A stretch of DNA of 64,000 nt from an uncultured Roseburia sp. (GTDB taxonomy: Bacteria; Bacillota; Clostridia; Lachnospirales; Lachnospiraceae): the NCBI GenBank assembly GCA_947573605.1, contig CANPGM010000005.1, positions 1 through 64,000 on the forward strand, read 5' to 3'. The notes below the pieces were generated by a model. It worked only from the letters and a program-made list of their open reading frames with translations, did not search any database and was not told where the DNA came from. This document shows positions 1 to 7,671 of the stretch, in pieces. The position numbers and the translations under genes are program-made. Each line of letters begins with the position of its first letter. The stretch's first letter is position 1.

Positions 1-2
1 AG

Positions 3-584
3 GATATCACCACTCCGCCTAAGACAAAGAAAAGCAAGCGGAAAGTTCCAATCCCCGATTTTCTGTGCCAGGAGCTGCAGGACTTTATCAATACCAGATA
101 TATGCTTGACACTAAAGAAAGACTGTTCCCGGCTACCAAGCACTTTCTCTCCCATGAGATGGAGCGGGGCTGTAAGAAAACAGGCGTTAAACGGATACGG
201 ATTCATGACATCCGCCACTCACATGCCAGTTTACTTATCAATCAGGGCTGTGATGCACTTATCCTCGCTGACAGACTGGGACACGAAAAGGTATCCACAA
301 CACTGAATACCTACTCGCATCTGTTTCCACACAAACAGCAGGAACTTGTCAGCAATCTGGAGCAGCTTGCAGCAACCGTTAGTGTTACACCGACACCAGA
401 GCCACCAACGAGTAATCCGTTACTTGAAACTATGGGAATTTTCTATGATGATGGCACGGCTGACAGTTCAGCTACTTCGGATACAGCATACTCCAATACA
501 GGGCTTCCATACGGACCGGCGCCACTGCCAAAGGAAACAGCACCGGGAAAAGTTATCCCTATGCCCCAAAGAAAAGTTATTTAA
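3..584 (+). CDS. Tyrosine recombinase/integrase, C-terminal part (5' end outside window)
   Basis: The reading frame is open from the window edge and gives about 193 residues of a phage/ICE-type tyrosine recombinase. The catalytic box IHDIRHSHASLL (H-x-x-R) is followed by LGHEKVSTTLNTYSHLF, which supplies the second histidine and the nucleophilic tyrosine. A Pro/Thr/Ser-rich tail of about 70 residues follows and is unlike the acidic tail of the other integrase at 2234-3346. The gene ends about 140 bp before the left copy of the guaA-type repeat (726-739), the usual place for an integrase beside its attachment site. I infer that it belongs to a second element extending left of the window. Confidence 0.9.
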   Translation, partial: DITTPPKTKKSKRKVPIPDFLCQELQDFINTRYMLDTKERLFPATKHFLSHEMERGCKKTGVKRIRIHDIRHSHASLLINQGCDALILADRLGHEKVSTTLNTYSHLFPHKQQELVSNLEQLAATVSVTPTPEPPTSNPLLETMGIFYDDGTADSSATSDTAYSNTGLPYGPAPLPKETAPGKVIPMPQRKVI

Positions 585-681
585 TTTTCCAAATATTGTT
601 TGGAAAATGCAAGCTACAATAAAATGATGCGGAACAGAGTAGTTGCGTTTAGTAGCAAAATAGTAGCAGCGCAAAAAGAAA

Positions 682-718
682 AGCCCGGGAACGCCCTGTT
701 TATAAGGCTTCCCAGACT
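682..718 (-). terminator. Rho-independent terminator, minus strand
   Basis: Arms at 682-695 and 706-718 pair over about 13 bp (with wobble pairs and one bulge). On the minus strand they are followed by TTTTCTTTTTG. It sits just outside the left att-like repeat, in the same relative position as the guaA terminator at 14624-14657 holds to the right repeat. Confidence 0.6.
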
Positions 719-725
719 TGTAGCT

Positions 726-739
726 ACTACTCGAACTCA
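726..739. other. Putative attachment site (left copy)
   Basis: ACTACTCGAACTCA matches 13 of 14 bases of the sequence over the guaA stop codon (14667-14680), in the same orientation. On the minus strand both read as a guaA-like end (GAG TTC GAR TAG). It lies between an integrase end and a terminator, as expected of an attachment core. Confidence 0.6.
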
Positions 740-743
740 TCTC

Positions 744-780
744 ACATGGCTGTCATTCAGACTCCCAAGCCATGTTTTTT
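744..780 (+). terminator. Rho-independent terminator, plus strand
   Basis: Perfect 8-bp arms ACATGGCT (744-751) and AGCCATGT (768-775) are followed by a T run. It would stop plus-strand transcription from the truncated integrase before it enters the next element. Confidence 0.6.
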
Positions 781-842
781 AGTCTTTCTATTCGCTAAAT
801 CCGCTGAAATATAAAGCCATTTTTCTGGTTCTCCGGCTTTTT

Positions 843-880
843 GTTACCAAAGTATTACCATGCGGCATCAGTATTACCAG
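843..880. repeat. Direct repeats, candidate integrase arm-type sites (left end)
   Basis: Three same-strand copies of a TTACCA motif occur at 843-849 (GTTACCA), 852-860 (GTATTACCA) and 871-880 (GTATTACCAG). Two more occur at the other end of the element (14590-14610). Short direct repeats inside both ends are typical arm sites for tyrosine integrases. The assignment is by pattern and position only. Confidence 0.45.
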
Positions 881-911
881 AGATTTTCGATGGTTTTTAC
901 GTTACCCCGAT

Positions 912-1754
912 CTAAAATTTTGATTTCAAAAGCACCTGATCACTCTCTGATACATTCATAGCGGTCATTGCCTGTTCGGCTGTCCACTTCATGGATTTCA
1001 TAAGGTTCTTAATAGAACTAAACAAAGTCTCTATTCTTGTTTCTTCCCTTACTTCCTCTGCCCTTTCATTAGCTCTCTTTTCCGCTAAATCTTCAAACAC
1101 CTGACACATAATCTCCCGGCCTCCTTCCGTCTCCTTGAAATACTTCACCTGTTTTGCCAGTTCCGGATAAAACATATCAGCAGAACTCATACATCTAAAG
1201 TCATGCGCCAGCTTTCCTACCGGGTCGCTGTCATTCTTATAGCTGCCATTCACATATATAATATGGGAACCATCACCGAAGTATGCACCTGTCTCCTGTA
1301 TTACCCTGTCAGCATGATATAAGGAAAGCCCTGCACCTATGACATCCTTAGCAGTGATAAATATTACGTAGGAATCATGGATTTCCTTAAACTCCTGTCC
1401 CGCTTTCAGCATTTTTGTATCAATCATACTGGAATGGAATCTTGCCCTGTGAACATCCGCACCTGATGATGCACGCTGAACCTCAATGTCATAAACTTTC
1501 CCATCCCCATCCACCGCATAGATGTCTATGGTAATGGAACGCCCGCCAGACACTGGATTCTTATATTCCCTCTGGGCCACAACCTCCAACACCTTCAAAT
1601 CATTGCGCTGGAGGATAACATTCAACAGCAGCTCCGTAGCTTCAATATTTCTGTCAAACGCCAATACCATCAGATTATCATCCAGCAGACATAACTGTTC
1701 GATTGCTTTCAGTGTTTCTTCACGCTTAAAATCAACCTGCTTCTCCGTTCCCAT
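912..1754 (-). CDS. Rpn family recombination-promoting nuclease / PD-(D/E)XK family protein
   Basis: A 280-residue protein of the PD-(D/E)XK 'transposase' family (Rpn-like DNA endonucleases that stimulate RecA-independent recombination). The nuclease core shows the acidic residue in ITIDIYAVDGDG followed by YDIEVQRA, the D...ExQ variant typical of the family. The C-terminus is charged (RANERAEEVREE), also typical. The ATG at 1754 is chosen because GGCAGGTGG lies just upstream; longer in-frame starts overlap the preceding gene. It is the last gene of the integrase-MobC-Rpn cluster and lies nearest the left end of the element, where cargo or mobility accessory genes are common. The exact role is unknown. 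Confidence 0.8.
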   Translation of the reverse strand: MGTEKQVDFKREETLKAIEQLCLLDDNLMVLAFDRNIEATELLLNVILQRNDLKVLEVVAQREYKNPVSGGRSITIDIYAVDGDGKVYDIEVQRASSGADVHRARFHSSMIDTKMLKAGQEFKEIHDSYVIFITAKDVIGAGLSLYHADRVIQETGAYFGDGSHIIYVNGSYKNDSDPVGKLAHDFRCMSSADMFYPELAKQVKYFKETEGGREIMCQVFEDLAEKRANERAEEVREETRIETLFSSIKNLMKSMKWTAEQAMTAMNVSESDQVLLKSKF

Positions 1755-1785
1755 CAAACCACCTGCCTTTTCATTAAATATCATA

Positions 1786-2250
1786 TCACGGATTCCCTTC
1801 GTTTTCAATCTTATCTTTTCTTTCCCTGCCCAGACCAAGTACATGGCGGTACTGCTCTAATTCCAATTCGGCTTTCCAGTCCCCCCCCCGATTTTTGGGA
1901 GTTTCCTTTTCAAACAGATAAGCGGCTCCATTTACTATATCGACAACCGTTACTGCCAGCGCCAGATAATCCCTTTTTAACTCCTGGTAACTTTCATCCT
2001 GCAACGAAAAATCGCCGGACTGGATCTGTCCGGCAATTTCTTTCATAACCATCTGCATTTCCTGTAAAGCATCTACAATTCGCTGTATATTCTCCCTTTT
2101 GCCAATCACGACAATATTCGAATACACGCAGCTTCTTGTAATAAAATCCTTCTTATACATGCCGCTTAATGCGGCCCTCTGTTCTATGACTGCCCTTGCC
2201 CACTCACTCGGGCGAAAAGCTATGGCATTATCTTTATGCTTTCCCGGCAT
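1786..2250 (-). CDS. MobC-like mobilization/relaxosome protein
   Basis: A 154-residue protein whose N-terminal part (AFRPSEWARAVIEQR, then ALSGMYKKDFITRSCVY) resembles the DNA-binding region of plasmid mobilization MobC-like proteins. A helical region (VDALQEMQMVMKEIAG) and a charged tail follow. The ATG at 2250 is preceded by GGAGAGG and overlaps the end of the integrase gene by 17 bp, so translation is probably coupled. No relaxase gene is present in the window, so the protein may act with a relaxase supplied in trans, or may instead regulate neighbours. A run of nine G residues on the coding strand (1881-1889) lies near the C-terminus and could slip. Confidence 0.65.
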   Translation of the reverse strand: MPGKHKDNAIAFRPSEWARAVIEQRAALSGMYKKDFITRSCVYSNIVVIGKRENIQRIVDALQEMQMVMKEIAGQIQSGDFSLQDESYQELKRDYLALAVTVVDIVNGAAYLFEKETPKNRGGDWKAELELEQYRHVLGLGRERKDKIENEGNP

Positions 2251-3346
2251 TATCTTCCTCTCCTTCCTCATTGTCAGATTCTTCTATTAGTCCGTTTAGC
2301 TGTTCTGCAAGGTTCCTTGACTGGTTCGGGTATAAATGGGAATATGTAGAAAGCGTAGTCTGTATCTTTTCATGTCCCAGACGGTCTGCCACTAAATTCG
2401 GCTGCGCTCCAAGTTTGGAGATCAGCAGCGATGCATGGCTGTGGCGGAGGTCATGCAGCCTGATTTTTTTCACGCCTGATAATTTAACACCGCGAACCAT
2501 TTCTTTTTCCAAATATGATTTCGTCACCATAAACAGACGGTCATTTGCCATCATCCCATACAATTTCCCGGTATATTCCTCTAATTCCATAACAAGAAAA
2601 TCCGGAAGCGTAATCACACGTTTCCCTTTTGCTGTCTTAGGCTCCGTTATAACATCCCTGCCATTGATTCTCTGAAAAGATTTCATAATGGACAATGTCT
2701 TTTCCTCCGCATTAAAATCTGACAAGGTAAGGGCCAGAAGTTCCCCTACCCGGACGCCTGTCCAGTACATTGTAAGAAACGCATAATAAGAAACCGGCTT
2801 ATCCTTTACATATTCTATAAAGATTTCAAATTCTTCCTGTGTCCAGAATTTCATTTCTTCCGCTTTTCCTTTCCCCATGCTTCCAGCCTGTGTGCAAGGA
2901 TTTCTAGGCAAATCATAATAGCGCACGGCATAATTAAAAATTGCGCTGAGCTGATTGTGGATGGTTTTGAGATATGTCGGAGCATACCCCTGTTTCATAA
3001 TGCTGTTCTGCCACTGCCTTATATCTGCGGCTGTAATTTCAGCTATTTTCTTCTGTCCAAAATAAGGAAGAATCTTTAATTCTACGATATAGTCCTTGCT
3101 TCTGACTGTATTTTCCCGGAGCCTCTGGGACATATCATTACGGTACAATTCCCAAAAAGCCTGGAATGTCATGTCCAGATTATGCGACTGCTGGACGATA
3201 AACTGTTCCGCCCATGAGACTGCTTCCTTTCTCGTTCTAAACCCCCGCTTGTGTTTCTGTTTCCGCTTCCCGGTATAATCCTTATAATAGAAAAAGACTT
3301 CCCAGTACCCGCGCTCTTCATTCTTTGTAACTGTCAAACCTGCCAC
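2234..3346 (-). CDS. Tyrosine recombinase/integrase of the guaA-site element
   Basis: A full-length 370-residue integrase. It has an N-terminal arm-binding region (GYWEVFFYYKDYTGKRKQ), an SAM-like core-binding domain (about residues 60-160) and a catalytic domain with TGVRVGELLAL (first Arg), TAKGKRVITL (Lys), LHDLRHSHASLL (H-x-x-R), LGHEKIQTTLS (His) and TYSHLYP (nucleophilic Tyr). All catalytic residues are present. The start is GTG with AAGGAAGGG close upstream. It should catalyse insertion at, and excision from, the guaA 3' end. The gene lies about 1.5 kb inside the left end, with MobC-like and Rpn genes between it and the boundary, and follows a small excisionase-like gene from which a hairpin separates it. 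Confidence 0.93.
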   Translation of the reverse strand: MAGLTVTKNEERGYWEVFFYYKDYTGKRKQKHKRGFRTRKEAVSWAEQFIVQQSHNLDMTFQAFWELYRNDMSQRLRENTVRSKDYIVELKILPYFGQKKIAEITAADIRQWQNSIMKQGYAPTYLKTIHNQLSAIFNYAVRYYDLPRNPCTQAGSMGKGKAEEMKFWTQEEFEIFIEYVKDKPVSYYAFLTMYWTGVRVGELLALTLSDFNAEEKTLSIMKSFQRINGRDVITEPKTAKGKRVITLPDFLVMELEEYTGKLYGMMANDRLFMVTKSYLEKEMVRGVKLSGVKKIRLHDLRHSHASLLISKLGAQPNLVADRLGHEKIQTTLSTYSHLYPNQSRNLAEQLNGLIEESDNEEGEEDNAGKA

Positions 3347-3366
3347 ATCCCTTCCTTAATAAAATA

Positions 3367-3395
3367 TGCCCTGCGGGCAAATCTCCCACAGGGCA
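3367..3395 (-). terminator. Hairpin between excisionase-like gene and integrase
   Basis: TGCCCTG (3367-3373) pairs with CAGGGCA (3389-3395), and the stem continues inward through GGG/CCC. On the minus strand it is followed by TATTTTATT. It could attenuate read-through from the upstream genes into int. Confidence 0.5.
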
Positions 3396-3402
3396 GTGCC
3401 AG

Positions 3403-3591
3403 TTACTTCATCTGTGCCATTCCATAATAATGCTCTGCAAAATACTTCTTAGGCACCCGACCCGCAATTACGATAAACCCTTTGCTGGCAAGTTCCTCAT
3501 TAAGCTGCTTCACTATCTTGTATGCATGGCCTCTTGATATGCCGAGCATTTCCATTACTTCATTTGCCGTGTAATATAAGCATCCCTGCAT
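3403..3591 (-). CDS. Small excisionase-like helix-turn-helix protein
   Basis: A 62-residue protein with YYTANEVMEMLGISRGHAYK, a MerR/excisionase-type helix-turn-helix, followed by a basic wing (IAGRVPKKYFAEHYYG). The ATG at 3591 has a strong AGGAGGTG seven bases upstream. It sits directly ahead of the integrase, the usual position of a recombination directionality factor in Gram-positive integrative elements. I infer that it promotes excision; a plain repressor role is also possible. Confidence 0.7.
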   Translation of the reverse strand: MQGCLYYTANEVMEMLGISRGHAYKIVKQLNEELASKGFIVIAGRVPKKYFAEHYYGMAQMK

Positions 3592-3680
3592 CACTGCACC
3601 TCCTGATATTGATTTACACCCACACTTCATGCATCCCCCATTTATGGTTTAATATCGTTCCCACTCTTCCTTAAATGGGA

Positions 3681-5231
3681 TTAATCCGCTTCATAATCTT
3701 CCAGCCAGCAGATTCCATGAAGCACACGGGCATATTTATCTCCGACCTTTTCCTTTTCGCGTGGCTCTGCACACTTCGTAAACTTTTCCCTGATTTTGCG
3801 TCCAAAATCACGAATGGCAAGCGGTTCCGCATAGCTGTATGACTGTTTCAGCCAAAGACAATATTCTTCATGCAGTTTACCCACTGGTATGAAATCGGAC
3901 AAATCATAAGTCACCTCACACTTACAATCCAGAAACTCCTTTAGATGGTCAATGCTGCTGTTCCTCCACTGGCACATCAGCTTTGCAGATGCATCCGGCA
4001 CTGTGAACTGGTAATTTGATTCAATCAAACGTCCTGCATATTGTGAAACTGCTATGGATGCTATGCTGTCCAATTCGTACTTTAAATCCTCAAACAAATC
4101 CGTCCTCTGATTCCTTTGTGGAACAGAATACAGAAACGGCACAATACGCATCCTGTTCCAGAAAGCAGAATCCTTCACTGCAAAAGCTGTCGCACAGTTT
4201 GTAGCAATCAGAAGCTTACAGGTTACATATTCTCTTGCGGCATCAATACCTTTTCGCTCTATGTTAACGGATTCTTCACCTGTAAGCAGTTTTATATTGT
4301 TGACTACCTCCGGGGCGATTCTTTCATCCACACACTCTGGAGCGATATTGATACGCTTATCTGCCATGGACGCCAGCCCAAACCTGCCGGATATGGAGGA
4401 TACTGGAGCGCGGTTGACTGCCGAATCTGGAAACATGGCTTCAATGACCTTTGCCAACAGGCTTTTGCCGCTATTTGGAGCAGTCCCCATCACAAAAAAG
4501 CATTTTCCGTCATTCGCAGGCAGAAGCATATAAGCAATCATCTCCCATATTAACTCCTGTATTGCAATGTCTCCTCCACTTACGTCATCTAAAAAACTGT
4601 CAAACACAGGCGTTCGTGCATATTCCCAATAATTCACTTCCAGTTGGGAGAATAGCAGGAATTCGGGTGAAAAATCCAAGAGCCTTCCCTGCCTGCAGTC
4701 ATATACACCATTTTGAAACGCAACCAGATACTTCATTCTTCTGTCCAGTTTTTTTCTGTTTACCACTTGTATTCTACAGTCTGACTTTAAGTCTGTCAGC
4801 AGCTTATTGTAAAAGCCAGGATCAGGTATCAGCCTTATATAGTCATCTGATAAGTTTCCCTTGATAAACTCAGCCAGTGAAAATACATCCGCCTTGTTAT
4901 AGATGCCATCCTCAAAATAATACATATTTCGCAATTCATCTCGAATAAATGTATAATCCTCCAGCAGTTTATCACCTATTATAGAAATCGGCTGTCGTTT
5001 TACCTTCTCTTTTAGCGGCTTCTCTTTCCCTGCCTTCAATCCTGCAGCCTTCTTCTCTTGATGGGGGCCTGTCTGCCCGGAGCGGCTTTCGGAGAAGAAT
5101 TCCATTCCTGTATTTGGATATCCAAAAAGCTCCCCCGGATACACCCGCTGACTTTGCAATGGCGTTTTTGGCCTTATTTCTTGAGCTTCCTGCAATTCCT
5201 GACCGGAATTATAAAATGCCATTAGTTCCAT
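3681..5231 (-). CDS. D5/P4-type superfamily 3 helicase, phage/plasmid primase-like
   Basis: A 516-residue replication protein. After a low-complexity N-terminus, residues of about 80-230 resemble the D5 N-terminal region. An SF3 helicase follows, with Walker A GTAPNSGKSLLAK near residue 250, acidic IAPECVDERIAPE and the sensor-like LLIATNCATAF. Such proteins unwind DNA for element or phage replication, and in integrative elements support rolling-circle or theta replication after excision. The start overlaps nothing, and the stop of the preceding gene lies 3 bp upstream, so the two are co-translated. No separate primase polymerase domain is evident, so it may be helicase only. Confidence 0.85.
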   Translation of the reverse strand: MELMAFYNSGQELQEAQEIRPKTPLQSQRVYPGELFGYPNTGMEFFSESRSGQTGPHQEKKAAGLKAGKEKPLKEKVKRQPISIIGDKLLEDYTFIRDELRNMYYFEDGIYNKADVFSLAEFIKGNLSDDYIRLIPDPGFYNKLLTDLKSDCRIQVVNRKKLDRRMKYLVAFQNGVYDCRQGRLLDFSPEFLLFSQLEVNYWEYARTPVFDSFLDDVSGGDIAIQELIWEMIAYMLLPANDGKCFFVMGTAPNSGKSLLAKVIEAMFPDSAVNRAPVSSISGRFGLASMADKRINIAPECVDERIAPEVVNNIKLLTGEESVNIERKGIDAAREYVTCKLLIATNCATAFAVKDSAFWNRMRIVPFLYSVPQRNQRTDLFEDLKYELDSIASIAVSQYAGRLIESNYQFTVPDASAKLMCQWRNSSIDHLKEFLDCKCEVTYDLSDFIPVGKLHEEYCLWLKQSYSYAEPLAIRDFGRKIREKFTKCAEPREKEKVGDKYARVLHGICWLEDYEAD

Positions 5232-5233
5232 CT

Positions 5234-5740
5234 CTAACCCTCAACCCTCCCTGGTCTGCATTTTAAATAATTTCGGTTTGTCTTTATAAGCAGTTCATCC
5301 AATACCTTATAAGTAGTATCCAGATGCATGTTCGGAATTCTCCCTGTATGATTTTCCCGTGGATCTTCTTTCGGAATCGTGAGATAACAGAAGAAATCAA
5401 TATTGCTGCAATATAACAGGTATTCTCTGTCATACATCAGCACATAAAACAACACGGTTACCTTCCTGTCCCGCTCCCGGTTATCCCACTCGAAACTGCT
5501 GCCGTCGCTGTTCCTGACTGTCACCCATACCTGCTGGTTTTCATTGTACCCTATCATGATATCCGAATCCGTTATTTCTCCAATATGCTCATCAGAATAG
5601 ATAGTTGCCTTATAAAACAAGACAGGTGATGACACGGCTGTCCTTTCATCCATTATCATAAAGCCATTTATAAAATGCAGTACCATATCATCAATCTGTT
5701 CCCTATAGTTTTTATTATTTCCATGCCATGGTTGCTTCAT
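5234..5740 (-). CDS. Hypothetical protein of the integrative element
   Basis: A 168-residue soluble protein that I do not recognise. It is rich in aromatic residues and predicted beta strands (for example TVLFYVLMYDREYLLYC), with no signal peptide or membrane segment. The ATG at 5740 is preferred because AGAGG precedes it, whereas the longer start has no ribosome binding site. It lies 3 bp ahead of the SF3 helicase gene in the same transcript, so a role in replication or its control is plausible. That is inference from position only. Confidence 0.6.
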   Translation of the reverse strand: MKQPWHGNNKNYREQIDDMVLHFINGFMIMDERTAVSSPVLFYKATIYSDEHIGEITDSDIMIGYNENQQVWVTVRNSDGSSFEWDNRERDRKVTVLFYVLMYDREYLLYCSNIDFFCYLTIPKEDPRENHTGRIPNMHLDTTYKVLDELLIKTNRNYLKCRPGRVEG

Positions 5741-5890
5741 AATACATTTACCTCTTTTCACATTATTAAAAGCATTCATAATATCTTGCAAATTTTTTCC
5801 AACACTAATCTATTTTTCTACATTCATCCTCTTTCCTTGAATCTGTACTGTCCTATCCCGTGCCGTATTTTTTATATACTTATTTCCTTA

Positions 5891-5920
5891 TCAATTCCTC
5901 CTTCCGTTGGCATCTGCCAT
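5891..5920 (-). other. Possible leader peptide MADANGRRN
   Basis: A 9-codon frame with AAAGGAGG about 9 bases upstream precedes the 5740 gene. The rest of the 5741-6058 gap holds only the terminator at 5985-6026 and a few even shorter frames. Confidence 0.25.
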
Positions 5921-5984
5921 TTTTCCTGCCCTCCTTTCTATATTCTACTATACAAGAGCCTGTATAAAAAAGCGAAGACAGAAA

Positions 5985-6026
5985 AGCCGCAGGCAATGCA
6001 TATTTCTCTTTGCAAAACCTGCGGCT
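5985..6026 (-). terminator. Rho-independent terminator for the 380-residue orphan
   Basis: AGCCGCAGG (5985-5993) and CCTGCGGCT (6018-6026) form a perfect 9-bp stem. On the minus strand it is followed by TTTTCTGTCTTC, and on the plus strand by ATTTTT, so it may work both ways. Confidence 0.75.
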
Positions 6027-6058
6027 ATTTTTACAAAAAAGTCCTTGACAAATAGATT

Positions 6059-7201
6059 TTACTCGTTCTCAAGGCTATTATTCCATACTTCTTCCCACAT
6101 ATCCCTGTAAATTTGAATCGAATCAGAGCTGTCCTGAAATTCCTTGCACACCTTGTGATATTGTATTACTCTGTCTTTAAAGTATTTAAAATGTTTTTCC
6201 AGAGAATCCAAATACCCCTCTGTTATAACTAAAATCTGTTCATCATTAAAATTGTCTTTGTCATATACCTCATCCAAAAGCCGTTTTAAGAAAAACTGAT
6301 TTTCATAATATTTTACAAGAATCTCCTTTAAAGGCTCATTTCCTGATTCTCCAATATGAGACTCTTCCTTCATAAAAAATTTCAAGACAGCAAAACGTAC
6401 AGCCATTTTATCATCCTGTAACTGTTTTTCACCTTTTAAATTTGAGTTCTTGTCTATAACCGGAACCAAATCTGATAAATAATCTGCCACTTTTATGGCT
6501 GTCTGTAAATCCATTTTCTGTATTGATTTACTGTCTTTTGTTTTATAGCATAGCTTTATCAGATTTCGTAATTTTTCATGCATGATTTGCATATTGCTTT
6601 TTTCCAATGCGTTTAAAAACAGAAACTTTTCCCTAGCATTCTCACCGATTGCCCCGCATCCATTATGTGATACAATATCTTGCTCCTTCTGACTATATAG
6701 CCTGTCCCCATTATCCGTCAATGCATTAAAACAAAAAGCTGTTTCAGAATCATAAAAAAGCTCCTGTTCCCTGTCTGTAAAACCAATCTGGCTTAATAAT
6801 TGCTCAAACTGCCGATAACTGTTCCTATCTTTTACCTGTTCGTCTCCCCTTCGGTACTTTGCACCTGTCCGCTGCAAAATCCATATAATGTCATCACTTC
6901 CTTCATGTTTTTCACGGATAGGAGCAAAATCAATTATATCAGAATACTCCTGCCGTCTTTTATATGCATCTTTGCCTTCTTCTGTCCGATTAAAACACAA
7001 CTGATAGAAAGTGTCCTTATTTATAATACCTTTAAATAAATAAGCAAGCCCTGCATCCTCTAACCTTTCCTGAATGTATTCTATTTCCGATTGGATCGTA
7101 TCTTCTGAATTTTCTGGATATTTTTCTGTAAACTCCTTTGCAATCTCTTTCACTAACGTTCTGAAAAAACCTTCGTAAATTCTTACCTTATAGTCATCCA
7201 T
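6059..7201 (-). CDS. Hypothetical protein, 380 residues, unrecognised
   Basis: A soluble, highly charged, mostly helical protein without signal peptide, membrane segment or any motif I can name. The ATG at 7201 follows GAGGGAG. A longer TTG start at 7246 lacks a good binding site. The gene stands alone between a terminator (5985-6026) and the inverted repeats at 7471-7540, and its AT-rich composition differs from the replication genes of the element. A self-contained, monocistronic, orphan cargo gene in an integrative element is often a defence or fitness gene, but nothing in the sequence proves it. Confidence 0.6.
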   Translation of the reverse strand: MDDYKVRIYEGFFRTLVKEIAKEFTEKYPENSEDTIQSEIEYIQERLEDAGLAYLFKGIINKDTFYQLCFNRTEEGKDAYKRRQEYSDIIDFAPIREKHEGSDDIIWILQRTGAKYRRGDEQVKDRNSYRQFEQLLSQIGFTDREQELFYDSETAFCFNALTDNGDRLYSQKEQDIVSHNGCGAIGENAREKFLFLNALEKSNMQIMHEKLRNLIKLCYKTKDSKSIQKMDLQTAIKVADYLSDLVPVIDKNSNLKGEKQLQDDKMAVRFAVLKFFMKEESHIGESGNEPLKEILVKYYENQFFLKRLLDEVYDKDNFNDEQILVITEGYLDSLEKHFKYFKDRVIQYHKVCKEFQDSSDSIQIYRDMWEEVWNNSLENE

Positions 7202-7470
7202 ACTAACTCCCTCATTTTTTCTTTCATATACATACGAATATTTCAAAATTAAATATTTCCATTATTTTAACATATTTCTTTCACTCAATAAAGATATATG
7301 TGACATCGTTTTTAATGTTCTTTTCCAATATTCCGATGAATTAGTGATATACCTAATGGAAAAAACAAGATGACAAAGGATTTATATATGATTTTCTTGT
7401 ATAAATAAGTTCAAAAACATCGGAACACCGGAAATATAGTTATAAAAAATAATCGTAGTATCTTATTTAC

Positions 7471-7514
7471 AAATAGAGATGCGGAAAATTCTTTTCTTTT
7501 CCGCATCCCTATTT
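7471..7514. terminator. Long inverted repeat, probable bidirectional terminator
   Basis: 18-base arms (7471-7488 and 7497-7514) pair with a single mismatch around an 8-base loop. A second hairpin, TGTGAGGC/GCCTCACA (7522-7540), lies directly beside it. Both are downstream of the minus-strand MORN gene. The rest of 7247-7671 shows nothing else that I can support. Confidence 0.55.
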
Positions 7515-7671
7515 GTTGGAGTGTGAGGCTTTGCCTCACATTTATAATACATCAATGGTAATCAAACCCAAATCTTTTCCCAAACTTATGGAAATCATAT
7601 TTACGTCCTACAATCGTTTACAAGATTTTGATACGTCCATTCAGCTTATTTATTTTCATACGAATTGTTAT

